The notes under the pieces: generated by a model
Told to the model about the DNA's origin: nothing
The model's database searches: none
The model's input: the letters and a program-made list of their open reading frames with translations, nothing else
Translations under genes and position numbers: made by a program
Shown here: in pieces, positions 1 to 7,900 of the stretch
Numbering within the stretch: position 1 is the first letter of the stretch
Layout of the letters: every line of letters begins with the position of its first letter
NCBI RefSeq assembly: GCF_022179345.1
Contig: NZ_BPQR01000048.1
Location: 1-34,368 of the forward strand
Length of the DNA stretch: 34,368 bases
Direction of reading: 5' to 3'
DNA from: Methylobacterium jeotgali
GTDB lineage: Bacteria > Pseudomonadota > Alphaproteobacteria > Rhizobiales > Beijerinckiaceae

Positions 1-464
1 CGCCGACGGGCGCTCGGACGCCTGAAGGCGAAGCGGCGGAAGGCGTCCAGCGTCTCGGCGCTGACATGGTGCTCGATGCCCTCGGCGTCGCGGCGCGCGG
101 TCTCGGCGCTGACGCCGAGCGCGATCAGGAAGCGCTCCACGATCCTGTGGCGCTCGCGGGCCTGCGCGGCGAGCACCCGGCCGGCGGGGGTCAGGAACAC
201 GCCCCGGTAGGGGCGCTGCTGCACGAAGCCCTCCTCGGCCAGCCGCTTCAGCATCTTGGCGACGGTGGGCTGGGCAACCCCGAGCCGGGCCGCGATGTCG
301 ACCTGCCGCGCCTCGCCGCCGTCGCCGATCAGGTCGGCGATCAGCTCGACATAGTCCTCGACCAGCTCCAGCCGCCGGGCCTCGCGGGCCTGACGGAAGC
401 TCTCGACATGGATCTCCGGATCGAGGAGGCCGGTCTCGGGGGCCGGCCGCTCAGGCTCCTGCAT
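1..464 (-). CDS. mntR: Manganese-responsive transcriptional regulator MntR (3' end cut by the window)
   Basis: DtxR/MntR-family metalloregulator that represses manganese uptake when Mn(II) is bound. The minus strand reads 154 residues from ATG 464 to the window edge without a stop. MntR proteins are about 140-155 aa, so little is missing. A winged helix lies at about residues 35-100, followed by the dimerisation helices. Every metal ligand known from Bacillus MntR aligns: D37 and E40 (in VEDYVE), H106 (in RERH), and E128, E131, H132 (in EGIEHH). A GGAG precedes the ATG at short spacing. The gene is divergent from mntH across 156 bp carrying an MntR-type palindrome, which fits its role. Family is certain; Mn rather than Fe specificity follows from ligand match and neighbour. 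Confidence 0.93.
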   Translation of the reverse strand, partial: MQEPERPAPETGLLDPEIHVESFRQAREARRLELVEDYVELIADLIGDGGEARQVDIAARLGVAQPTVAKMLKRLAEEGFVQQRPYRGVFLTPAGRVLAAQARERHRIVERFLIALGVSAETARRDAEGIEHHVSAETLDAFRRFAFRRPSARR

Positions 465-561
465 GATCTCCGACGGCCTCCGCGCCCCTGTTTCCACGCC
501 ACCCTGTCTACCAAATGCGGGCGCGCCGGAAACCCCGCAGGGCCCGCGATCCGGCCACGCC

Positions 562-602
562 TTGACGCCAGCCGAGGCGCATACTTATAGCACAAGCTAT
601 AA
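562..602 (+). promoter_or_regulatory. mntH promoter with overlapping MntR operator
   Basis: A perfect inverted repeat TTATAGC-acaa-GCTATAA fills 585-602. It closely resembles the enterobacterial MntR box (core ATAGC-N4-GCTAT). A -35-like TTGACG sits at 562-567. With a 17-18 bp spacer the -10 would be TTATAG (585-590) or TATAGC (586-591), inside the left arm, so bound MntR would block RNA polymerase. A GAGGA ribosome binding site (612-616) and the mntH ATG (621) follow. The palindrome is seen directly; promoter and operator roles are inferred from family knowledge and the adjacent mntR. Confidence 0.85.
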
Positions 603-620
603 AGACCCGCCGAGGACGCG

Positions 621-1949
621 ATGGCCGAGGCCAGCCTGAAGACCCCGACCGGAACCGAGACCGGCCTCTCCGGCGCGACCGAGCGCGACATCCGCGCGGT
701 GCTCGACGGGCGCCATCGCGGGCGCGGGCGCTTCCTGCTGTTCACGGGACCCGCCGTGATGGCCTCGATCGCCTACATGGACCCCGGCAACTTCGCCACG
801 AACATCCAGGCGGGGGCGAAGTACGGCTACCAGCTCCTCTGGGTGGTGCTCGTCGCCAACCTCGTGGCGATGCTGTTCCAGGCGCTCTCGGCCAAGCTCG
901 GCATCGTCACCAACCGCAACCTCGCCGAGATGTGCCGGCAGGAGTACTCGCGGCCGGTGCGGCTGGCGATGTGGGTGGTGAGCGAGCTCGCGGCGATGGC
1001 CACCGACCTCGCCGAGTTCCTCGGCGGCGCCATCGGGCTGGCGCTCCTCACGGGGATGCCGCTTCTCGCCGGCATGGCGGTGACGGCGGTCGTCACCTAC
1101 GCGATCCTGACCCTGGAGCGGCGGGGCTTCCGCCATCTCGAGATCGTGATCGGCGCCATGGTCGGCACCATCGCCCTCTGCTACCTCATCGAGGTGTTCA
1201 TCGCGCCGATCGCCTGGCGCGACGCGGCGGCCGGGCTCGTGACGCCGCGCATCCCCGACGCCGAGGCGCTGACCATCGCGGTCGGCATCATCGGAGCCAC
1301 GGTGATGCCCCACGCGCTGTTCCTGCACTCGGGGCTGACCCAGCACCGGGCGGTGGCGCGGGACGATTCCGATCGCCGCAAGCTCCTGCGCTATTCGAAC
1401 CGCGAGGTGGTGATCGCGCTGGCGGTCGCCGGCTTCGTGAACATGGCCATGGTGCTGATGGCGGCCGCCGCCTTCCACGCCGGCCACAGCGACGTCGCCG
1501 AGATCGATCAGGCCTACCACACCCTGACGCCGCTGCTCGGCTCGGCGGCGGCGAGCGTGTTCCTGGTCTCGCTGCTCGCCTCCGGCGTCTCCTCCTCGGT
1601 GGTCGGCACCATGGCCGGGCAGATCGTGATGCAGGGCTTCGTCGGCTGGCGCATCCCGCTCCTCGTGCGCCGGCTCGTCACCATGGTGCCGGCCTTCGCG
1701 GTGGTGGCGGCGGGCGTCGACCCGACCCGCGCGCTGGTGCTGAGCCAAGTGGTGCTGTCGCTGGCGCTGCCCGTGCCGATGATCGCCCTCGTCACCTTCA
1801 CACGCCGCCGGGACCTGATGGGCGCGTTCGCCAACGGACGCCTGACGCAGGCCGCGTCCTTCGCCGGGGCGGCGATCGTGCTCGGCCTCAACGCCGTGCT
1901 CCTCGCCCAGGCCTTCGGGTTGCCGGTGCCGGGGCTCGCCGCCGACTGA
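621..1949 (+). CDS. mntH: Nramp-family Mn(II)/divalent metal:proton symporter MntH
   Basis: Inner-membrane importer of Mn2+ and other divalent cations driven by protons. It is 442 aa with about 11 hydrophobic segments after a polar N-terminus of about 38 residues. The two unwound metal-site helices are recognisable: DPGN at residues 54-57 in TM1 and ATVMPH at 226-231 in TM6. These correspond to the Asp/Asn and Ala/Met ligands of characterised Nramp transporters (D54, N57, A226, M229 here). The Met marks a manganese/iron transporter rather than a magnesium NRMT. ATG 621 has GAGGA four bases upstream. Divergent mntR and the operator at 585-602 indicate repression by Mn-MntR. A weak GC hairpin (GCCGCC 1938-1943, GGCGGC 1955-1960) spans the stop. 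Confidence 0.96.
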   Translation: MAEASLKTPTGTETGLSGATERDIRAVLDGRHRGRGRFLLFTGPAVMASIAYMDPGNFATNIQAGAKYGYQLLWVVLVANLVAMLFQALSAKLGIVTNRNLAEMCRQEYSRPVRLAMWVVSELAAMATDLAEFLGGAIGLALLTGMPLLAGMAVTAVVTYAILTLERRGFRHLEIVIGAMVGTIALCYLIEVFIAPIAWRDAAAGLVTPRIPDAEALTIAVGIIGATVMPHALFLHSGLTQHRAVARDDSDRRKLLRYSNREVVIALAVAGFVNMAMVLMAAAAFHAGHSDVAEIDQAYHTLTPLLGSAAASVFLVSLLASGVSSSVVGTMAGQIVMQGFVGWRIPLLVRRLVTMVPAFAVVAAGVDPTRALVLSQVVLSLALPVPMIALVTFTRRRDLMGAFANGRLTQAASFAGAAIVLGLNAVLLAQAFGLPVPGLAAD

Positions 1950-2118
1950 GGACCGGCGGCCGGGCCTCACGGCAACGTCATCGCGGATCGGCCCCGCGCC
2001 GCCGTTGCCCGCTCCGCCGCGAGATGCTTAGCTGACAGCACGGCATCCCGCCGCAGCCTTCCCGAACGGCGGTCTCGCGGGCGGCGCCCCGGCCTCCTCC
2101 GTCCCGGATACCCTCGGC

Positions 2119-4347
2119 ATGTCGAGACTTGCATCGCGGCCGCGCGCCGCCGTGGCGGCGGGTCCCTCCCGCCTCGCCGGCGGGATCGGGCGGGAGTGCG
2201 TCGCCGGGCTCGGCCTGCTCACGATCGCCCTGCCGATGGCGACCGCGGCGGGCATCATCGCCTACGCGCCGCTCGGGCCCGAGCACGCCGCCCGCGGCGG
2301 CGTCGCGGGCCTGTTCTGCGCGGCGGTCGGCGGCCTCGTTGTGGCGCCCCTGCGCGCGAACACCGGCGTCGTGATGACCTCCGCGAACTCGGCCGCCTCC
2401 GTGCAGGCGAGCGGCCTCGCGCTCGTCACCGCCGCCCTGGCGGACCGGCCGGAGCTGCTCCCGGCGGCGCTGCCCCTGATCGCCCTGGCGACCGGGCTGT
2501 TCCAGGCCCTGCTCGGGCTCGCGGGGGCGGGCCGCATCGTCAAGTTCGTGCCCTTCCCCGTCGTCTCCGGCTTCGTCTCGGGGGTCGGGCTGCTGCTCGC
2601 CCTCAAGTTCTCATCCGCCCTGTTCGGCACGCTCTCGCTCTCCGCGCTGCGGAACGGCGACCGTCTTCTCAGCCCGCCCGATCCGGTGACGGCGGCGCTC
2701 ACGGCCGGGCTCCTCGCCTTCACCTTCGCCGCCCGGCACCGGCTGCCGCGGGGCCTGCCCGTCGCGCTGGTGACCTTCCTGGTCGGCATCCTGGCCTATT
2801 GGGGGCTCCGGGCGGCCGGCCTCGGCGGCACCCTCGGGGGCACCCTCGACGCGGGCGCGGTCTGGACGATCGCGCGAGGCGCGCTCGCCGCCGGCCATTG
2901 GGGCGCCGATCTCGCCGCCCTGACGGGGGAGCCCGACGCGCTCGTCGCGATCCTGCTCGCCGCCGGCACCGTGGCGCTGGTCAGCATGCTCGAGACCGTG
3001 TTCGCGACGCGGGCCGCCCAGACCGTCGCGGAGTTTCCGTCGGCGCCCCGCCGGGACCTGATCGCGCTGGGGATCGGCACCGGGGCGACGGCGGCGTTCG
3101 GGGCGGTCGCCTTCTCCGGCTCCGCCTCTCAGACCATGGTCAACTATCAGGAGGGCGGCCGCAGCCGGATCTCGCCCCTCGTCACCTCGGTCGCGCTGCT
3201 CGTCCTGCTGCTCGCGGTGCCGGGCGCGCTCGCCCTGGTGCCCCTCTGCGTCTTCCCGCCGCTGATCATCTTCGCGGGCTGGCGCCTCATCGACCCCTAC
3301 ACCGCCGCGATCCTGCGGGGCGCGGCGACGCGGGTGGGGGGCCCTGCCCGCGCGCAGGCCCGCCGGGACGCCCTCGTGCATCTCTCGGTGCTGCTGCCGA
3401 CGGCGCTCAACTCCGCCCTCACCGGCGTGGCGATCGGTGTCGTGCTCTCCTGCGCGATCTTCATCCTGTCGATGAGCCGGCCGGTGGTGCGGCGCCTGCG
3501 CGACGGCCGCGCCGTCAGCTCGATGCGCGTGCGCACCCGCGCGGAGAGCGAGGCGTTGGCCGCGCAGGGCGAGGCAACCGTGGTGATGGACCTCGAGGGC
3601 ACGCTGTTCTTCGCCAACGCCGAGGACCTCGCCGGGGCGATCCGGGAGCGGCGCGGCGCCCGCTTCGTGATCCTCGACCTGCGCGGCGTCACCGACATCG
3701 ACGCGACGGGCGCGCGCATCCTGGAGCAGACGCGACGCTCGCTCGCCGCCGCCGGCATCGCCCTGATCGCCGCTGAGACCCCGGCCGCCATCGCTCCGAC
3801 CGTGCGGCGGCTGTTCCCGCCGGACCACGACTTCCACCACCTCGACGACGCGCTGGAACACGCCGAGCACGCGCTGCTCGGCGCCGCCGCGCCGACCGTC
3901 CCGGGCGAGGGCGTGCCGCTCGCCGCCTTCGAGCTGTTCGAGGGCGTGGCGCCCGACGGCCTCGCCCGGCTCGGCGCGCTCCTGCGCGAGGAGCGCCACC
4001 CGGCCGGCACCGTCCTGTGCCGGGAGGGCGAGCCGGCCGATCGCATCTGGCTGATCCGCTCCGGCTCGATCAGCGTGCGCGTGCCGAGCGGCCGGACGAA
4101 CCGCCGCATCGCCGCCTTCGGCCCCGGCACCACCGTCGGCGAGATGGCGGTGGTCGAGGACAAGCCGCGCTCGGCCTCCCTCGTCGCGGACGAGAGCCTC
4201 GACCTCTACGTCCTCGATCTCGACGCCTACCGCCACATCCTCGCCCACGAGCCGGAGCTCGCCGCCGCCCTGTTCCGGAACCTCGCCCGCGCGCTCTCGG
4301 ACCGGCTGCGGGCGCGCTCCGTCGCGCTGAGGGCCGCCGTGGACTAG
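2119..4347 (+). CDS. SulP-family anion transporter with C-terminal STAS and cyclic-nucleotide-binding domains
   Basis: 742-aa inner-membrane transporter of the SulP/SLC26 family (sulfate, bicarbonate or other anions; substrate not predictable here). Residues 1 to about 450 are hydrophobic with SulP-like segments such as FVPFPVVSGFVSG. Residues of about 477-590 form a STAS domain (VILDLRGVTDIDATGARIL). Residues of about 603-735 form a cNMP-binding domain with the phosphate-binding-cassette pattern VGEMAVVEDKPRSAS, comparable to the FGE...R-S/T-A of CAP. Transport may therefore be gated by a cyclic nucleotide. ATG 2119 has no clear ribosome binding site, so the N-terminus is uncertain by some residues. 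The 169 bp before it holds nothing else I can name. The stop codon lies in the palindromic element at 4344-4448. Confidence 0.9.
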   Translation: MSRLASRPRAAVAAGPSRLAGGIGRECVAGLGLLTIALPMATAAGIIAYAPLGPEHAARGGVAGLFCAAVGGLVVAPLRANTGVVMTSANSAASVQASGLALVTAALADRPELLPAALPLIALATGLFQALLGLAGAGRIVKFVPFPVVSGFVSGVGLLLALKFSSALFGTLSLSALRNGDRLLSPPDPVTAALTAGLLAFTFAARHRLPRGLPVALVTFLVGILAYWGLRAAGLGGTLGGTLDAGAVWTIARGALAAGHWGADLAALTGEPDALVAILLAAGTVALVSMLETVFATRAAQTVAEFPSAPRRDLIALGIGTGATAAFGAVAFSGSASQTMVNYQEGGRSRISPLVTSVALLVLLLAVPGALALVPLCVFPPLIIFAGWRLIDPYTAAILRGAATRVGGPARAQARRDALVHLSVLLPTALNSALTGVAIGVVLSCAIFILSMSRPVVRRLRDGRAVSSMRVRTRAESEALAAQGEATVVMDLEGTLFFANAEDLAGAIRERRGARFVILDLRGVTDIDATGARILEQTRRSLAAAGIALIAAETPAAIAPTVRRLFPPDHDFHHLDDALEHAEHALLGAAAPTVPGEGVPLAAFELFEGVAPDGLARLGALLREERHPAGTVLCREGEPADRIWLIRSGSISVRVPSGRTNRRIAAFGPGTTVGEMAVVEDKPRSASLVADESLDLYVLDLDAYRHILAHEPELAAALFRNLARALSDRLRARSVALRAAVD

Positions 4348-4448
4348 AGCGCTTTCCGACGAAGCGGACACCGGTTCGTCGCAAGAAAGCGCGGCAAACC
4401 AAGGGGCTGGAGCCGTTCCCGACCCGACGTGGTCGGGCACGGCTCTAG
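4344..4448. repeat. 105-bp palindromic intergenic element with two hairpins and terminal inverted repeats
   Basis: The element begins with CTAGAGC (4344-4350) and ends with its exact reverse complement GCTCTAG (4442-4448). Hairpin 1 pairs GCGCTTTC+CGACGAA (4349-4363) with TTCGTCG...GAAAGCGC (4375-4392, with a 3-nt CAA bulge). Hairpin 2 pairs GAGCCGT and CCCGACC (4410-4424) with GGTCGGG and ACGGCTC (4431-4445). The TAG in each terminal repeat is the stop codon of the adjacent gene: sulP on plus (4345-4347) and lysR on minus (4447-4445). From memory it resembles dispersed extragenic palindromes of rhizobial and methylobacterial genomes, but only one copy is in this window. It may also serve as a bidirectional terminator. 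Confidence 0.8.
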
Positions 4449-5350
4449 ACGCCCGGCGCGCCGGCGCCGTCGCGCAGATGGGCGACGAAGTCGCGGGTGA
4501 AGCCCGGCAGCGCGGCGAGGTCGCGCAGGCACAGGGTGAGGTCGCGGCTCGCCCAGGGGTCGGAGAGGGGCACCACCGCGATCGCGGCGCTGCGGGCCGC
4601 CCGCCGCGCGGTGCTCTCGGGCACGATGCCGAGGCCGAGGCCGCACTCGGCCAGCCGGCAGACGGCCTCGAAGCTGCGCAGCCGCACCCGCAGGCGCATC
4701 CGCTTGCCGATGCGGGCGGCGCGCTCGCCGAGGAAGCGGCTGACGGCGCTCGCCCGGTCGAGCCCGACGAGCTCGTGGTCGAGGGCCTCGGCGAAGGAGA
4801 CCTCCGCCCGGCCGGCGAGGGGATGGCCGGGGGCGGTGACCAGCACGAAGCGGTCGTGGCGCAGGGGGAAGACCCGGAGCGCGCCGGTATCGACGTGGCC
4901 CGACAGGATGCCGAGATCGGCCGCGCCCTCCGCGACGAGCCCGACGATCTCGTCCGAGGTGTGCTCGTCGACGTCGACGTCGACGCCGGGATGGTCGGCG
5001 AGGAAGGCCGAGAGCGCCTCGGGCAGGAACTCGGAGAGCGCGTTGGTGTTCGAGACCACCCGGATGCGCCCGGCCGCGCCGCCGGAGAAGGCGGAGAGCT
5101 CCTCGCGCATCCGGTCGACCCCGGCGAGCAGCGCGCGGGCATGGACGAGGAGCACGCGGCCCGCCGTCGTCGGCTCGACGCCCTGCCGGTGGCGCTTCAG
5201 GAGCGGCGCCCCGAGGCTCTCCTCCATCGCCCGGATGCGGGTCGAGGCGGCGGCGAGCGCCAGGTTCGCCCGCGCCGCGCCATGGGTGATCGAGCCGGCC
5301 TCGACCACCGCGCGGAAGAGGCCGAGATCGACGAGATCGAAGCGCAGCAT
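4445..5350 (-). CDS. LysR-family transcriptional regulator
   Basis: 301-aa LysR-type regulator, the usual length. An N-terminal winged helix-turn-helix ([33 protein letters not shown] and following, residues 4 to about 60) precedes a periplasmic-binding-protein-like effector domain (about 90-295). ATG 5350 was chosen because an ideal AAGGAGG lies four bases upstream and the protein then starts at the family's usual point; the reading frame stays open to 5479 without a better start. It is divergent from the SLC13-type permease at 5524, the classic arrangement for a LysR activator of its neighbour, and an operator-like palindrome sits between them. The inducer is unknown, possibly the permease substrate. 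The stop codon is supplied by the palindromic element. Confidence 0.93.
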   Translation of the reverse strand: MLRFDLVDLGLFRAVVEAGSITHGAARANLALAAASTRIRAMEESLGAPLLKRHRQGVEPTTAGRVLLVHARALLAGVDRMREELSAFSGGAAGRIRVVSNTNALSEFLPEALSAFLADHPGVDVDVDEHTSDEIVGLVAEGAADLGILSGHVDTGALRVFPLRHDRFVLVTAPGHPLAGRAEVSFAEALDHELVGLDRASAVSRFLGERAARIGKRMRLRVRLRSFEAVCRLAECGLGLGIVPESTARRAARSAAIAVVPLSDPWASRDLTLCLRDLAALPGFTRDFVAHLRDGAGAPGV

Positions 5351-5397
5351 GCGTCCTCCTTCCCCCGGCCAGGCCGGGCGCGGACAGGATAGCCCGA

Positions 5398-5445
5398 AGC
5401 CTTCGCTTTTCGCGAAGGCTCGCTCGCGGCCTGGCGAATTGCGAA
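5398..5445. promoter_or_regulatory. Candidate LysR-type operator between lysR and the permease
   Basis: A perfect 9-bp inverted repeat AGCCTTCGC-N5-GCGAAGGCT (5398-5420) contains the LysR T-N11-A signature (T5403, A5415). Two more GCGAA half-sites follow on the same strand at 5434-5438 and 5441-5445. The step from 5412 to 5434 is 22 bp, two helical turns, as in the recognition-site plus activation-site layout of LysR promoters. The repeats are seen; binding is inferred. Confidence 0.65.
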
Positions 5446-5523
5446 CCGTTCCAGCTTGCCCGACAGTCCCGCCGCACACCCGCCCGGTTCCGACGAGGCG
5501 CGGAGAGGACGCGCCCGGAACGG

Positions 5524-6855
5524 ATGATCGAGCATCTCACCCTCTTCGGCGCCGACGGCCGGATCGTCGCGACCGGCGCGCTCCTCGTGCTCTGCATGGG
5601 GCTTTGGGCGACGGCGCTGATCCCCGAGGTCGTGACCGCGCTGATGTTCTTCGCGCTCGCCATGCTGCTCGGTCTCGGCAGCCCGGCGACGATCTTCTCA
5701 GGCTTCGCCTCTCAGGCCTTCTGGCTGGTGCTCGGCGGCATGGTGGTGGGGCATGCCATGACCACCACAGGGCTCGGCGCCCGGCTCGCCCGCTCGCTGA
5801 GCGGGCATCTCGGCGGCTCCTATCCCGGCTTCATCGCCGGGCTCGTGGCCTTCTCCTTCCTGCTCTCCTTCGTGATGCCCTCCAACATCGGCCGCATCGC
5901 GCTGCTCGTCCCAGTGGTGCTGGCGCTCTGCGACGCCTACGGACTCGGGCCGGGCCGGGCCGGGCGCACGGGCGCGGTGCTGGCGGTCGGGGTCGCCACG
6001 CCGATGCTGTCGGGGGCGATCCTGCCGGCCAACGTCCCGAACCTCGTCATGGCCGGCACGGCGGAGGGCCGCTACGGGCTGCACATCGGCTACCTGCCCT
6101 ATCTCTGGCTGCACGCGCCGGTGCTCGCCGGGGTGAAGGGCGTGCTGCTGGCCCTCCTCACCATCCGCCTCTTTCCCGACCGCATCGCGCGCGCGCCCGC
6201 CGACGCCCCGCCGCCGGCCCCGCTGCCGCCGATGTCGGGCGCGGAGATGCGGCTCTCGGTGATCCTGCTCGCGACCCTGGCGCTCTGGGCGAGCGACGGC
6301 CTGCACCACATCGCCCCGGCCTGGATCGGGCTCTCCGCGGGGGTGATCTGCATGCTGCCCGGCGTCGGCGTGGTGCCGGCCGACTCCTTCGGGCGCCTCA
6401 ACCTGCGGACCTGCTTCTACATCGCCGGCCTGCTCGGGCTGGTGGCGGTCGTCTCGGAATCGGGGCTCGGGGCGATGCTCGGGCAGGCGCTGCTGGCGGT
6501 GGCGCCCCTGCGGCCCGGCGCGGAGGCACAGAACTTCGCCGTCCTCACGCTGATTGCCGCCGGCTTCGTCTTCCTGGTGACCGCGAACGGCGCGCCGGCC
6601 CTCTACACCGCCATCGCCGGCGAGCTGTCGCGGGCGAGCGGCCTGGAGCTGTCCACAGTCGTGATGGTGCAGGTCGTGGGCTACACGACCCTGTTCCTGC
6701 CCTACCAGGCACCGCCGATCGTCATCGCCTGCGACCTCGGCGGGGTCCGGATCGGCGACGCCGCCCGGCTGACCGTGGCCACGGCGCTCGCCTCCCTCGT
6801 CGTGGCCGCGCCCCTCGACTATCTGTGGTGGCAGGCGATCGGCGCGCTGAAATGA
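5524..6855 (+). CDS. SLC13/DASS-type anion permease
   Basis: 443-aa polytopic inner-membrane protein with about 11-12 hydrophobic segments, of the divalent anion:sodium symporter (ArsB/SLC13) kind. The two pseudo-repeats show DASS-like polar hairpin motifs: [13 protein letters not shown] (118-130) in the first half and [13 protein letters not shown] in the second, where classical members have SNT. LPANVPN (167-173) adds conserved Asn residues. Likely substrates are dicarboxylates, sulfate or a related anion; the sequence does not decide. ATG 5524 has only a distant GAGAGGA (5503-5509). The gene is alone after the divergent lysR, which probably controls it. The sdh operon is 172 bp downstream, so a C4-dicarboxylate substrate would be tidy but is speculation. 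Confidence 0.82.
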   Translation: MIEHLTLFGADGRIVATGALLVLCMGLWATALIPEVVTALMFFALAMLLGLGSPATIFSGFASQAFWLVLGGMVVGHAMTTTGLGARLARSLSGHLGGSYPGFIAGLVAFSFLLSFVMPSNIGRIALLVPVVLALCDAYGLGPGRAGRTGAVLAVGVATPMLSGAILPANVPNLVMAGTAEGRYGLHIGYLPYLWLHAPVLAGVKGVLLALLTIRLFPDRIARAPADAPPPAPLPPMSGAEMRLSVILLATLALWASDGLHHIAPAWIGLSAGVICMLPGVGVVPADSFGRLNLRTCFYIAGLLGLVAVVSESGLGAMLGQALLAVAPLRPGAEAQNFAVLTLIAAGFVFLVTANGAPALYTAIAGELSRASGLELSTVVMVQVVGYTTLFLPYQAPPIVIACDLGGVRIGDAARLTVATALASLVVAAPLDYLWWQAIGALK

Positions 6856-6917
6856 CAGACTCTCTGCTCCGTCACCGGCATGGGCCACCGCGTCGCAGGA
6901 TCGTGCCTTTCGGCGGG

Positions 6918-6962
6918 TTGCACTGCAGCGTCGAAGCTCTACCAGTTTGGACGCGCTCCAAA
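6918..6962 (+). promoter_or_regulatory. Putative sdh promoter region with a TTTGGA-N5-TCCAAA palindrome
   Basis: Upstream of sdhC, TTGCAC (6918-6923) could be a -35 with a poor -10 at 6940-6946 (TACCAG/ACCAGT). A perfect inverted repeat TTTGGA (6946-6951), CGCGC, TCCAAA (6957-6962) lies where the transcription start would be. It is a plausible repressor site controlling the succinate dehydrogenase operon. The palindrome is seen; the promoter hexamers are weak. Confidence 0.4.
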
Positions 6963-7027
6963 GTCCCGACTCCCGCCCCGATGCCGGCCCGCCCGGCGCC
7001 GGGGACAAGACCGAAGGGAACAGGCCC

Positions 7028-7432
7028 ATGATGGCTCCGACCGTGAGACCGACGCTCAGCCAGCCGCTCTCGCCCCATCTCCAGATCTACCGCTGGACCT
7101 GGACGATGCTGATGTCGGTGCTCCACCGCATCACCGGCACGGCCCTCTACGGCGGCACCGCCCTCGTCGCGATCTGGCTGCTGGCGCTGGCCTCGGGTCC
7201 GGCCGCCTATGGCTGGGTGGCGTGGTTCTTCGGGTCGTGGATCGGGCGGCTGGTGCTCTTCGCCTACACCTGGGTGCTGCTCCACCACATGCTCGGGGGC
7301 TTGCGCCACTTCGTCTGGGACGCGGGCCTCGGCTTCGAGAAGGCGCAGCGCATGGGGCTCGCCCGGCTGACGCTGATCGGATCGCTCGGCCTCACCGTGA
7401 TCGTCTGGGCGCTCGCCCTCATCCTGCGCTGA
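7028..7432 (+). CDS. sdhC: Succinate dehydrogenase cytochrome b556 subunit SdhC
   Basis: Membrane-anchor subunit of complex II; with SdhD it binds haem b and forms the ubiquinone site. It is 134 aa with three transmembrane helices, the normal size. The frame could be extended to a TTG at 6947, but family proteins start near [12 protein letters not shown], and ATG 7028 has AAGGGA upstream. MSVLHRITG (29-37) carries the quinone-site Ser30 and Arg34 equivalent to E. coli S27/R31. [15 protein letters not shown] carries the axial haem ligand, H87 by alignment to E. coli H84. First gene of sdhCDA-x-B; sdhD follows after 13 bp. Confidence 0.95.
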   Translation: MMAPTVRPTLSQPLSPHLQIYRWTWTMLMSVLHRITGTALYGGTALVAIWLLALASGPAAYGWVAWFFGSWIGRLVLFAYTWVLLHHMLGGLRHFVWDAGLGFEKAQRMGLARLTLIGSLGLTVIVWALALILR

Positions 7433-7445
7433 GAGGGAGCCGACG

Positions 7446-7865
7446 ATGTCCATGGCCGACGAGCGCCAGAACCCGCGCCTCTCCATCCGCACGCCCCGGG
7501 CCCGCGTCGGCGGCCTCGGCGCCGCCGGCCACGGGGCCGGGCACTGGTGGGTGCAGCGGGTCACGGCCGCCGCCAACGTCCTCCTGATGATCGCCTTCGT
7601 CGTCATCGTGGCGAAGGCGGCGGGGCGGCCCTACCCGGAGGCGGTGGCGCTCGTCGGGCACCCGCTCGTCGCCGTGATCCTGATCCTCGCTGTGGTCTCG
7701 GTCTGCGTACACATGCGGATCGGGATGCAGGTGGTGATCGAGGACTACGTCCACGCCAAGCCGCTGAAGTACGCGGCGCTTCTCGCCAACACCTTCTACG
7801 CCGTCGCGGTCGCCGCGGCCTGCCTCTACGCGATCCTGCGCGTGGGCCTCGGCCGCCTCGTCTGA
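7446..7865 (+). CDS. sdhD: Succinate dehydrogenase membrane anchor subunit SdhD
   Basis: 139-aa second anchor of complex II with three transmembrane helices after a basic, glycine-rich N-terminus. The signature [15 protein letters not shown] (H89 to D100-Y101) reproduces the E. coli His71...Asp82-Tyr83 spacing of 11 residues, where His is near the haem and Tyr contacts ubiquinone. GAGGGAG ends about eight bases before ATG 7446; a second ATG at 7452 would shorten it by two residues. It sits between sdhC and sdhA in a tight operon. Confidence 0.94.
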   Translation: MSMADERQNPRLSIRTPRARVGGLGAAGHGAGHWWVQRVTAAANVLLMIAFVVIVAKAAGRPYPEAVALVGHPLVAVILILAVVSVCVHMRIGMQVVIEDYVHAKPLKYAALLANTFYAVAVAAACLYAILRVGLGRLV

Positions 7866-7900
7866 ACCGCCGGACCACCGACATCCAGGGAAGCCGCATC

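Noticed and set aside
66..590. Plus-strand open frame over mntR
   Set aside because: Antisense shadow; the minus strand encodes a conserved MntR with all metal ligands.
2611..5142. 843-codon open frame on the minus strand
   Set aside because: Covers sulP antisense and lysR in the wrong frame; both real genes have clear motifs.
5516..5545. GGAAC before the SLC13-type permease as an EcfG site
   Set aside because: No CGTT or close variant follows at 16-17 bp.
6947..7027. Longer SdhC start at TTG 6947
   Set aside because: Adds 27 non-conserved residues, overlaps the palindrome and lacks a ribosome site; ATG 7028 matches family length.
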